A DNA stretch of 64,000 nucleotides, from NCBI GenBank assembly GCA_015039465.1, contig MU130360.1:484095-548094 (forward strand), read 5' to 3'. Under the pieces are notes generated by a model that saw only the letters and a program-made list of their open reading frames with translations, was not told the DNA's origin and ran no database searches. Below are positions 45,598 to 55,174 of this stretch, piece after piece (within the stretch, counting starts at the first letter, position 1; each line of letters begins with the position of its first letter). Both the position numbers and the translations under genes were made by a program. The stretch is from Phlegmacium glaucopus (lineage: Eukaryota; Basidiomycota; Agaricomycetes; Agaricales; Cortinariaceae).

Positions 45598-47055
45598 ATG
45601 TTCAAGTTGCTCCTATGTTCAATATTGCTAGCTTCAGTACTAGATCCTTTTATTTTCAGGAGCATTACACTCACTCGCTGTATCTTGGCTGAGGGTCTTC
45701 CTACGTAAGTTCTTCTGGTTTTTGCAATTTTACTTACTTTCTGATGCCCGTTTTGAATCATGCTATACAGAATACCAGTTATCCCTCACGAGAGTATGTC
45801 CTCTTGGACCTCTGAACATTTCTCATGCGTACGCAATCACATCTCGGCTGAGGCTCTTCCTATGTAAGTTCTTCTGGTTTTTGCAATTTTACTTACTTTC
45901 TGATGCCCGTTTTGAATCATGCTATACAGAATACCGTTTATCCCTCACAAAAATATGTCCTCTTGGACCTCTGAACTTTTCTCATGTGTATGCAATCATA
46001 TCTCGGCTGAGGCTCTTCCTACGTAAGTTCTTCTGGTTTTTGCAATTTTACTTACTTTCTGATGCCCGTTTTGAATCATGCTTTACAGAATACCGTTTAT
46101 CCCTCATGAAAATATGTCCTCTTGGACCTCTGAACTTTTCTCATGCGTACGCAATCGTATCTCGGCTGAGGCTCTTTTTCCTACGTAAGTTCTTCTGGTT
46201 TTTGCAATTTTACTTACTTTCTGATGCCCGTTTTGAATCATGCTTTACAGAATACCGTTTATCCCTCACGAAAATATGTCCTCTTGGACCTCTGAACTTT
46301 TATCATCGGTATGCAATCATATCTCAGCTGAGGCTCCTTTTCCTATGTAAGTTCTTCTGGTTTTTGCAATTTTACTTACTTTCTGATGGCCATTTTGAAT
46401 CATGCTTTACAGAATACCGTTTACCCCTCACGAAAATATGTCCTCTTGGACCTCTGAACTTTTATCATGCGTACGCAATCATATCTCGGCTGAGGCTCCT
46501 TTTCCTCTGTAAGTTCTTCTGGTTTTTGCAATTTTACTTACTTTCTGATGGCCGTTTTGAATCATGCTTTACAGAATACTGTTTATCCCTCACGAAAATA
46601 TGTTCTCTTGTCAGTTACAGTGTTCCGATATTCATGCACTGGATAGCGGATCTAGGGTGTCTCATCAACCCATGTTTACATCTCCCATACAAGATGTGTC
46701 TATAGCTCAGCTCTATGTTAATGACCACGACGGTTACTCTGTGGACTTGTTCCATGACCAGAATATGATTTTCGATACTCCAGAGACATACTGTCTTTTT
46801 CATAACATTGCATTCCCTCGCTACGTTTATGAGAAATTGCTCACCATCATTAATCTTCTGTACCAGGGCTACTGCCCGTTTGCGTATTCTCACTATCAAC
46901 TTTTTCTGTCTACGGTGCTCATGTATTGTGATCCTCGACAAGATCCACGCATTCTTTCTTACCTTGCTTTTTTGTCTGCTGTGCGTAACACGATGTTGAG
47001 ACATGACTTCTTTGCGTGCATTGTGCATTTTTTTTCTAAGTCCGTGCGACTATAA
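45598..47055 (+). CDS. Predicted repeat protein encoded by tandem intron+exon cassettes
   Basis: Starting at ATG 45598 (MFKLLLCSILLASVLD, signal-peptide-like), the frame reaches ILAEGLPT at a GTAAGT donor (45705). Five cassettes follow, each a 66-nt intron (GTAAGTTCTTCTGG...ATACAG or TTACAG) and a 93- or 96-nt exon encoding units such as IPFIPHENMSSWTSELFSC + VRNHISAEALP(M/T). All exons have the same phase at both ends, so any number keeps the frame. A last intron ends near 46574 and the final exon runs ILFIPHENMFSC, SDIHALDSGS, VNDHDGYSVDLFHDQNM, YVYEKLLTIINLLYQG to 47055. No family is recognised. The C-terminal exon could alternatively belong to the Helitron next to it. Introns and exons are nearly identical between units, so the amplification is recent. 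Confidence 0.55.
45705..46574 (+). repeat. 159/162-bp tandem array of splice-site-bounded units
   Basis: GTAAGTTCTTCTGGTTTTTG occurs at 45705, 45864, 46023, 46185, 46347 and 46509, giving spacings of 159, 159, 162, 162 and 162. The 3-bp growth is a CTT/TTT codon near the exon end (AEALP to AEALFP or AEAPFP). Unit lengths are all multiples of three. Confidence 0.95.
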
Positions 47056-47121
47056 TCCAGGTTAAGACAGACCTTACGTGATGCAGGTTGTCAGGGTGCT
47101 CAACTGGAGCTTATTTATCGC

Positions 47122-50100
47122 ATGCAATCAGGTTTACCTCTGCAATTGAACCTCGCATGGCTCTTTCTTATAATTGATATTTTGTCATTTTGCGGGTGTC
47201 CTCTGAAAAGCACCCTTTCTCTTGATCGTTCTGATTGTTTTTTTGTTCCTTCCTGGCTGAATCAGACAGCTTTTGACAATCCAAGTAACCACTGTTCAAA
47301 TTCATCTGCTCAGGGCGGTGGTAGGCAGTATGTCTTTCCATTTGAAGTCATTGAACCTCATGTCTTTGCACGAAGCGATGACCTTCATGTGTGTGGATTT
47401 ACATTCATTGACCACGTTGATAGCACTGGCCGCGTTGCATACCCGATCAATCAAAATTATGTGCATGCAGATATCCCTTTGCAGGATATTATTCCCCACC
47501 TATCACTCCGAATGGGTCATAAAATTGCACGTTTGCATCATATTGTCATTGGGTCACACGTTGCGAAGTCTGAATTTAGTCATTACTTTGACGGTCACAA
47601 TTGTGTATCCTGTTCATTGTATTCAAGTGTTTTCCGTGTTGTTGAATCAAACACTGTGAAAGATAAGATCCATAAGCGCTTGGTCAGGGTTAATCTCAAT
47701 AAGGATGCTGCATCCCCAAATGAAGTTAAGAATGACTGTGGAACTTCTGAGGATACACCTTGTAAGAAACTACTTGGCTCGGAAGGTGAAAATGACCTTG
47801 ACCCTAACATTAAACCTACAGAGTTTCCACCTGCCCCAGTGGATGATATTTTATCTCAAAATATTATTAGCAACTTCTGTGCAGATTCCTCCCCATCGGT
47901 GTTGGATGAGTCTGGATGTGCTGTGTGTGGAAGGCTATATCCTTTGAAACAGCTCACAAGATTAAAGGCCATAAAAAACTTGCTTGGGGTGCTTCATACT
48001 TCTGGAGTTACCAGGATTGAACGGTTAACATCTGCACAGCCCATTCGGGAATTCAAAGGTCCAGTCTTGGACTACACAACTAATCAGGTCTGTAATGACT
48101 GCAGGCAGCAGTTGCGAAAGGGCAAGGTCCCTCGCTATGCTTTAGCAAATGGACTGTGGTTGGGACCAGTTCCTAAAGAACTTTCCTGCCTCAATTTTGT
48201 CGAACGATTGCTAATTGCACGTGTACGCATCAATAGTTGTTTTGTCCGTGTTGCATCATCCGGTTTGAGGAAAATGGCATCACATGTTATAGCATTTGAA
48301 ACCCCTATGCCCAAGGTTTACCACCGCTTGCCTCCCCCTATGGAAGATCTGGATGAAGTACTTGCAATATTATTTACTGGACCTTGTAAGCCAACAGAAA
48401 AAGAATACCAACGTACACCATTGCTTATTAGGAGAAAACAGGTTGCCTGTGCTCTAGAATGGCTAAAGCTCAATCACTCTGATTATGTAGATTTAAATAT
48501 AGCATATGATGAGTTAGCTCGTTATCCAGAGCAAAGTCCCCCTGTCTCTATTCAATATCAATATGCTCCGGATAATAAAGCAGAGGAGGGAACCAGTGTA
48601 TTTGATAATGCCCTTGAAGATGGAGTAGCACAAGGAGATTGCCCCTTTGTAGTCCATGGGTTGACAGGGGAACAATATAATACTAAGACAATCAATGCTC
48701 TAAAAGGATTAGCGCTTCGTCACTGGAATAATCATGGTGGAGCTTTAGCAGTCTCTCATGATTCTTCTGCGCAATCAATATATAACAATCCTAGTCTATA
48801 CCCCCAAATTTTCCCTTGGTTATTTCCAATGGTTTGGGGGGCATTGGTGGAACATCATTGTCTAATAAGGCACACAAACACCACTTACTAATGTACCATG
48901 ACAAACGCTTCCAAAAGGATATCTGCTTTCCTTTTGTTGCGTTTAGTCATGAACAAGTCAGAGCATTAACAACAGGAGGATTTTTGGTTGCAGAAAAGAG
49001 CAACTTCAGCAGTATTGCAGAGAGACTTCTAAGTGTAAACCAGGATGTCTTGGAAAGCATAGCTAAATGAATGTCTAAAGGTGAAGTAGTTAAACCTTCT
49101 ACAGAAGATGAAAAACAATGCTTCCAGCTAATTCATGACCTTGATCATGTTGATGGGAAAGTAAGTGGGTCAATCACAAGCAAAAAAATATGCATAGTGA
49201 GATATGGTCCATGATAGCATATATGGGTGCTCCAATTTGGTATATTACATTATCACCTGCCGACAACAAGCATCCTATCTGTCTTTATTTTGCCGATGAT
49301 AAAGAGAAGCTGGATGTTCAGTTGTCACGGTCAGAAGATGAACGCTACCGTCTCATTGCAAATAATCCAGTAGCAGGTGCACGGTTCTTTCATTTTATGG
49401 TTGAAAATTTTATCAAGCATGTATTAGGTGTAAATTCAACTCACCGAGGCCTATATGGAGACACTGCTGGTTATTATGGAACTGTTGAACAACAGGGTCG
49501 GTTGACTCTTCATCTCCACATGCTCCTTTGGATCCGAGGCAGTCTCTCACCAGATGAAATCCGATCCAGGATATTAAAACCAGATTCTGAATTTCGTTAC
49601 AAACTTGTAGAGTATTTGGAAAGTTCACATGCTGGAGATTTTATGTCAGGAGACAAGGAAAGTGTGATGGCTGCCGTCGAAACAGTTTCACAGAACAAAG
49701 ATTATAAAAATCCCACTGAAACACTGCCAGAGCCTCCACCACCTTCTTGCCCCAATTCACCCTGTAAAGACTGCGTTCAATGCACTTCACTAAGTGGATG
49801 GTGGTCAAAGTTTAAATTTACAGTTGATGACCTATTATTGAAGTCCAACATTCATAAGTGTTCATCAAATAGGAATAAAGATGGTTCTCAAAATAAAGGA
49901 CGCCCTTACAAAGGTTGTCTTGATAATATTTGGGGAAAGTGTAGGGCAAGGTTTCCTAGGGCTGTCTTTTCTAAGACAGAGATTGATGATGAAACTGGCA
50001 ACATAAGCATAAAGAAAAAGGAATCATGGCTGAACACATTTACATATGTTGTAACATACCTGTTCAGATGCAACACTGATATAACCAGCCTTCGTTCAGG

Positions 50101-51061
50101 CACCGCAATCAAGGGGGTACTTCTCTATGTTTCAAATTATGTTACAAAACCTGCATTAAAGACCCACGTAATTTTTGACACAGTACGCTCAATGTTTCAG
50201 AGACACACTGAGATGATTGGGGGTGATGAATCACGGAATGACAAGGCTCGGAAGCTAATGACAAAAATTGTGAACTCTCTCAGTGCAAAAATGGAAATGG
50301 GCTCACCGATGGCCTGTATGTATCTTCTAGGAAATCCTGATCATTACACAAATCAGCTATTCTCTCCATTCTACTGGCAAATGTTCGTTAATGAGGCTAG
50401 ACGTCCTTGGGATTGTAAACTGCTTGACCCTAGAAGCTCAAAGTCAGTTAGCATCAATGCTGGCAATGAGGAAACAGGGACTCAGCTGTCTGATAAAGTG
50501 ACTATACTCAAGCGTAATGGCCGTGTTGTTGGACTGTCACCAGTTCATGACTATATTTTTCGTCCTGCTGAGCTTGAAAATCTGTCGTTGTATGACTGGA
50601 TCTCCAGATACCAGCGTGAAAAGAAAGCGCTAAGAAAATCAAAGGTTGTACATTTGGAGGATGATTCAGATGTTGGCGTTGATAGTGATGATGGTTTCAT
50701 TGACCTGCAAGAGCAACAAAAGAGTAAGCGTTATAAAAATTCCAAGACAACTTTGCTTACCTTCCTTGGAGACCATCCACTTGCAGAAACCCATGGGGCT
50801 CGTAAACTCAAGAAAGTACACATCCCAAACTTTGTAGGTCAGACATTGCCACGCTGTGACCAAGGTGACCGTGACTATTATTGCTCTGTAATGTTGACAT
50901 TTTTCAAGCCTTGGAGAACCGGGTTGGATTTAAAGGATGGGGATCACTCATGGGATGAGATTTTTCAGTCATATACATTTTTGCCCCGCCACAATGAATT
51001 AATGAAGAACATGAATATACGGTATGAATGCCTTGATTCACGAGATGATTTCCATGCATAG
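47122..51061 (+). pseudogene. Helitron Rep (HUH endonuclease) region, broken frame
   Basis: The open frame 47122-48891 holds a CAVCG ... CNDC zinc-binding region and the conserved GKVPRYALANGLWLGPVP, LLIARVRINSC and WLFP blocks. A one-base deletion near 48833 (WLFPMVWG for WLFP-YGLGGIGG) shifts to the frame that continues to a TGA at 49068-49070 (ESIAK then stop, probably from CGA). A second shift lies near 49186 in an A-run. The frame 49190-51061 carries the catalytic HUH motif (LTLHLHMLLW, His about residues 107 and 109) and the tyrosine pair YVSNYVTKP (Y313, Y317), which in active Helitrons cleave and join DNA ends. It ends at a TAG just before the helicase frame, where CAG is expected (DDFHA[stop]MKKG). 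Confidence 0.85.
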
Positions 51062-54000
51062 ATGAAGAAAGGTGTGACATCAATCCCTGGACATTGGCCA
51101 GAATTAGGTCATGAGTTGTTCCAAGACTTAGACCAAATGGCAGTTGATGAAGTAATCAATGGAACAAGTCACATATTTGACAATGTTTCAATATCACCCA
51201 TTATGGGTAGGAGAAACAAAGCCCGCATGGAGTTGATGACAGATATACGAAGAATGCTGTCAGCTCTGCACTGGACAGTTCAAGAGCCTAGTTTGCTTCC
51301 AGATGGATTGGACATTGAACCACAACCTATCACTATTGAGCAAACAGCAAATCAATGGAAAACAGTTGTATCTAACAAGCGTATGGAGATTTTAGAAGAG
51401 CGAGCACGCCATTTGCCTCCACAGCCCAATAATTCTGCCATGTATCCCTCCTCTTTTCTCCCTAATGATGTGCATGTGGTTGATAAATCTTACATGAGCA
51501 GCTCATTCTTCTGCAAAGAATGGCAGACTACAATTGAGACTGTTTCTGATCAATTCAAATTGAATGAAGAGCAAAATTGTGCATTTCGTATTGTAGCCAA
51601 CCATGCTTGTAGTCCTGATTCAGATCAATTAAAAATGTATATTGCAGGCATGGCAGGTACTGGTAAGACACAGGTATTGAAAGCTCTTGTTGAGTTCTTT
51701 GCACTTCAGAAGGAATCCCACCGCTTGGTTGTTGTTGCACCAACAGGAAGTGCGGCAGCTCTTCTAAAGGGCTCTACATACCATTCAATGTTTGGAATTA
51801 ACAGTGATAGTAGAAAAATTTCTAATATACAGATGGCACAAGTGCGTTCTAAATTGGAAGGAGTGCAGTATGTATTCCTTGATGAGGTGTCAATGCTGTC
51901 ATGCCGTGATATGTATCTCATAAGTGCAAGGTTGGCACAGGTTCTGAACAATCCAGATGCTCCATTTGGAGGAATGAATATGATCTTCACTGGAGATTTT
52001 GCCCAGTTGCCTCCTGTAATTGGGCATGAACATGCATCACTTTATAGCCGCACTGTTGGGAAAAATGCAATCTCTCTTCGCAATCAGGAAGCAGCTATTG
52101 GTAAAGCCTTATGGCACCAAGTAACAACTGTAGTCATCCTTCGACGGAATATGAGACAGAAAATGCAAACCATAGATGATGGAAAGTTTAGAGAGGCTCT
52201 AGCAAATATGAGATATAAAGCATGTACACCTGCTGACATAGCCTTTCTTCGGAGCCGTGTGTCTAGTGAGCTGCCAGGACGCTCACATGTAACTGAAAAA
52301 CAGTTCAGAAATGTATCTATCATAACAACTCTGAATTCTCAAAAAGATGAGATAAACAGACTTGGATGCCAAAGATTTGCAGCTGAGACAAAGCAGACCT
52401 TGGTGGACTTCTATTCCATTGATACTGTTCCTTCAAATGACCCTGAAGAGGATGGGGACAAGCGCAACACTTACAGAGGCCAAAGATGTGCAGTTAAAAA
52501 TAGTATTATCCCTGATGAAATACAAGAAGTCTTATGGGAGCAGCCATCCTGTGCAAACACAAAACTTGTTCCACCAAAGTTATCCCTATGCATTGGATTG
52601 CCAATCATGATCCGCAATAATGCTGCTACTGAAATGTGTATAACAAAGGGCCAGAAAGCCATTGTATATGGGTGGAGGTCACATAAGGGACAGAAAGAGA
52701 AAAACATATTGGATACATTATTTGTCAAGCTTGTCAACCCCCCAACTCCCATCAAGTTAGATGGTCTCCCACAGGATGTTGTGCCCCTTACAAGGACCAC
52801 TGTTACAACCAGTTGCAGATTAACAGATGACACATCAATATCTGTATCAAGAAGTCAGGTTGAGGCACTTCCCAATTTTGCAATGACAGACTATGCATCT
52901 CAGGGGAAGACACGTCCCTTTAATGTGGTAGACCTTACTCAATGTCGCTCACACCAAGGATTTTACACTTCCCTTTCAAGGAGTTCCACTGCTGCAGGTA
53001 CTCTGATCCTCAGTAGCTTTCATACAAGCAAGATCACTGGTGGTGCATCTGGAGCTCTCCATCAGGAGTTTCGGGAACTTGAGCTGTTGGATGATATTAC
53101 CAAGCTCCACTTTGAGGAAAAATTACCAAGGAAAATTGCTATGGCTGATCGCAGAAATTTAATCATTGATCTGTACCGGGATTATAAGGGCAAGAATTAC
53201 ATACCTTCCATGACACATTCAGCTATACGGTGGAGCAAGTCTGACCCTTTCCTGGAATGGCAGGATGTCCAAGAAAGTTGGAGATTGATTTCTGACACCA
53301 CTTCTCAAGAAAAAAAAACCTTCAGTAGATCAGAGACAGCACTGGCACATCCTGCTGAATGTGTGACTGATGTAAAGGTCTCTGAAAATGTATTAATTCT
53401 GACACCAGAGCAGTCTGCCACAGTCCACAGTGCTCTCAAAAGAAAACGTCCTTATTTGATTCCACAGAGGAGTAAGCCATTCCTCAAGAAAGTGAAGTTC
53501 CACCAGACTGATGATTGTTCTGGTTCTCAGCGGATAGACATACCTATAGGGACCCAATGGCAGAGCAACAGTTGTGCATATGATGCTGTCATAACAATTC
53601 TTTTCAACATCTGGCTGGAGAACCCTGTCACTGTAACAGAAGACTGGAATGAGATTCAGTGCAACCTTCTAGACTTGCTTACCCAGTGTTTTCACAGTCA
53701 TGAAAGCATGGTGGATGGATCTGCATCCTCTCGTAGGTTTTCTTTAGATCAAATTAGGGATTTCATGAGACGTCATCTTGCTAGGATATCTGCAAATTTC
53801 ACTTTTGGCTCATATGCCAGTGTGCATTGCATTTTTGAGCAGTTCCTCTGCACTCAACAACCTGTCCTAGTGGCAGACACCATTTGTCCAAATGGACATG
53901 ATACAAACAGACAACAATTATCAACATGTAATGGTGAGGTTGTAATATTTGGTCAACCAGTGATGAGTTTGCAAGCTTGCATAGATGACTTCACACAAAC

Positions 54001-54340
54001 TTTGGGATCGAGATGTCATGCCTGTGATAGTAATCTATCACTGAAATCTAAGTTTGTTCAAACACCACCATTGCTTGCATTTGATTTAAGCAACAATTTT
54101 AACTCACCATATGTAGATGCTGAACTAGATGTCATTGGTGTTCAATACTTTCTGAGGGGTGTTATCTACTTTGCTAACCAGCATTTCACAGAGCATATTG
54201 TAACACATTCTGGGTTGGTGTGGTACCATGATGGAATGTTCACTGGTCATTCCCTGGTATATGTTTCACAGAATACTACAGCAGTTACTGCTGATGGTGC
54301 TGTCATGGCAATATATGCACGTGCCAGGGTCAACCCCTGA
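51062..54340 (+). CDS. Helitron PIF1-like helicase fused to USP-like cysteine protease domain
   Basis: A 1092-codon frame with no internal stop continues the Rep protein after a TAG. The SF1B helicase has Walker A GMAGTGKTQ (about residues 194-202), Walker B VFLDEVSML (about 271-279), MIFTGDFAQLPPV, VVILRRNMR, and MTDYASQGKTRP with FYTSLSRS. Residues 830-1092 form a ubiquitin-specific-protease-like domain: Cys box TQWQSNSCAYDAVITIL (Cys838), a zinc ribbon (CPNGHD ... CHACDSN), and His box QHFTEHIVTHSGLVWYHDG (His1041, Asp1057). The helicase would unwind the donor strand during rolling-circle transposition; the protease may remove ubiquitin from host or element proteins (inference). It is kept open although the Rep part is dead. 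It may still be translated separately or be newly pseudogenised. Confidence 0.82.
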   Translation: MKKGVTSIPGHWPELGHELFQDLDQMAVDEVINGTSHIFDNVSISPIMGRRNKARMELMTDIRRMLSALHWTVQEPSLLPDGLDIEPQPITIEQTANQWKTVVSNKRMEILEERARHLPPQPNNSAMYPSSFLPNDVHVVDKSYMSSSFFCKEWQTTIETVSDQFKLNEEQNCAFRIVANHACSPDSDQLKMYIAGMAGTGKTQVLKALVEFFALQKESHRLVVVAPTGSAAALLKGSTYHSMFGINSDSRKISNIQMAQVRSKLEGVQYVFLDEVSMLSCRDMYLISARLAQVLNNPDAPFGGMNMIFTGDFAQLPPVIGHEHASLYSRTVGKNAISLRNQEAAIGKALWHQVTTVVILRRNMRQKMQTIDDGKFREALANMRYKACTPADIAFLRSRVSSELPGRSHVTEKQFRNVSIITTLNSQKDEINRLGCQRFAAETKQTLVDFYSIDTVPSNDPEEDGDKRNTYRGQRCAVKNSIIPDEIQEVLWEQPSCANTKLVPPKLSLCIGLPIMIRNNAATEMCITKGQKAIVYGWRSHKGQKEKNILDTLFVKLVNPPTPIKLDGLPQDVVPLTRTTVTTSCRLTDDTSISVSRSQVEALPNFAMTDYASQGKTRPFNVVDLTQCRSHQGFYTSLSRSSTAAGTLILSSFHTSKITGGASGALHQEFRELELLDDITKLHFEEKLPRKIAMADRRNLIIDLYRDYKGKNYIPSMTHSAIRWSKSDPFLEWQDVQESWRLISDTTSQEKKTFSRSETALAHPAECVTDVKVSENVLILTPEQSATVHSALKRKRPYLIPQRSKPFLKKVKFHQTDDCSGSQRIDIPIGTQWQSNSCAYDAVITILFNIWLENPVTVTEDWNEIQCNLLDLLTQCFHSHESMVDGSASSRRFSLDQIRDFMRRHLARISANFTFGSYASVHCIFEQFLCTQQPVLVADTICPNGHDTNRQQLSTCNGEVVIFGQPVMSLQACIDDFTQTLGSRCHACDSNLSLKSKFVQTPPLLAFDLSNNFNSPYVDAELDVIGVQYFLRGVIYFANQHFTEHIVTHSGLVWYHDGMFTGHSLVYVSQNTTAVTADGAVMAIYARARVNP

Positions 54341-54368
54341 AATCATTCTTCCCAGGAGAACTCGGACA

Positions 54369-54394
54369 TGCTGTGCAAAGCAGCAGCCCTCTAG
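54369..54394 (+). other. Candidate Helitron 3' end (stem-loop + CTAG)
   Basis: TGCTG TGCAAAG CAGCA forms a 5-bp stem with 7-nt loop, then GCCCT and CTAG. Helitrons end in a hairpin followed by CTRR. The stem is shorter than usual and the next base is C rather than the expected T, so this is tentative. The NLR fragment begins at exactly this point. Confidence 0.35.
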
Positions 54395-54846
54395 CGCAAG
54401 TGAGATTGTTTTTGAGAGTACTCTTGAGCACTGAAAGATTCTTCCGACCGTTGTTTCATTGCATTTACCGACAACGTACTGACTTGACGTAGGCATTGCC
54501 GGGCTAGATCCGTGTTGAATGCCTCTCCATCAACATAATATCTTCCAGATTGTAGTGTGTCGACAAGGAAATTTTGTAGGGAAGCGTGGATCATTTCAAT
54601 CGGTGATCCACTTGTCCTGGGTGGAGGAATATAAAGGATAGAGTGGAGTTTGGATAAGCAAAGGTGGACATATTCTTCGTCCAAACCAAGATCTGCCACA
54701 AAATCTGCCATAACTGTCTTGCCATAAACCCCATACTAGTACCGGAAAAACGGGAAACCCAATATCTATACTGGCCAAACTTTCATCAACACAGGAGAAG
54801 ATATGGCTATACAATGCATCCAATTCTTTGTAGGGCATGTCATCGT
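54391..54846 (-). pseudogene. NACHT-type NLR fragment
   Basis: On the minus strand, from the LINE insertion site the frame reads VIIGLIPIDDDMPYKELDALYSHIF and SCVDES, then after a frameshift MADFVADLGLDEEYVHLCLSKLHSILYIPP, IEMIHASLQNFLVDTLQSGRYYVDG and FNTDLARQCLRQVSTLS. This matches the region just after the nucleotide-binding domain in fungal NACHT NLR proteins (LDxLYxxIF ... LHSIL ... HASFxDFLxD). The NTPase part and any C-terminal repeats are absent. The first residues lie across the LINE target-site duplication, so the LINE inserted into this coding sequence. It is a fragment and has no function of its own. Confidence 0.78.
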
Positions 54847-54857
54847 CAATGGGTATT
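54847..54857. repeat. Target-site duplication of LINE copy 3 (left)
   Basis: CAATGGGTATT here recurs exactly at 61536-61546, directly outside the LINE ends. Confidence 0.9.
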
Positions 54858-55174
54858 TTTGTTTTTTTTTTTATTTTTTTTTATTTTATTTTAAATCCTA
54901 TTTTATTCTCCGTTGTGGCGAACCATATGTCAGAGAGTACGTATGCTGTAATAAACTACTGTGATGTTATGCTAATTGTAAGTGTGACGGTGGCAACTGC
55001 GTGAAGGTCCCATAAGTGGGCTTCAATGCGAAAGGTAATGTTAAAAGCTAAGGGATATAAAAATCGAAAGTAATGTATATTAAATGGGTGGGGGGTCCTG
55101 TGACCTAGCATAGATGAATACGTAGCTGGGCGGGCTTTTGACGTGGTGATGTGGTGAATGGTGGACGACGAGTA

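Larger units (their letters stand above)
47060..54394 (+). mobile_element. Helitron (Rep-helicase rolling-circle element), decayed
   Basis: The region encodes the standard parts of a Helitron: an N-terminal Cys-rich region with an ALANGLWLGPVP block, the Helitron-like N domain with HUH and two-tyrosine motifs, and a PIF1-type helicase. Two frameshifts and two stops interrupt the Rep part. A short stem-loop (TGCTG/CAGCA, 54369-54385) five bases before CTAG (54391-54394) could be the 3' terminus. The 5' TC end was not located. CpG is scarce. Confidence 0.85.

Noticed and set aside
45722..46705. Uninterrupted 327-codon frame through the tandem array
   Set aside because: It reads through the putative introns in a different frame from the exon repeats; it stays open only because unit length is a multiple of three and the unit lacks a stop in that frame.
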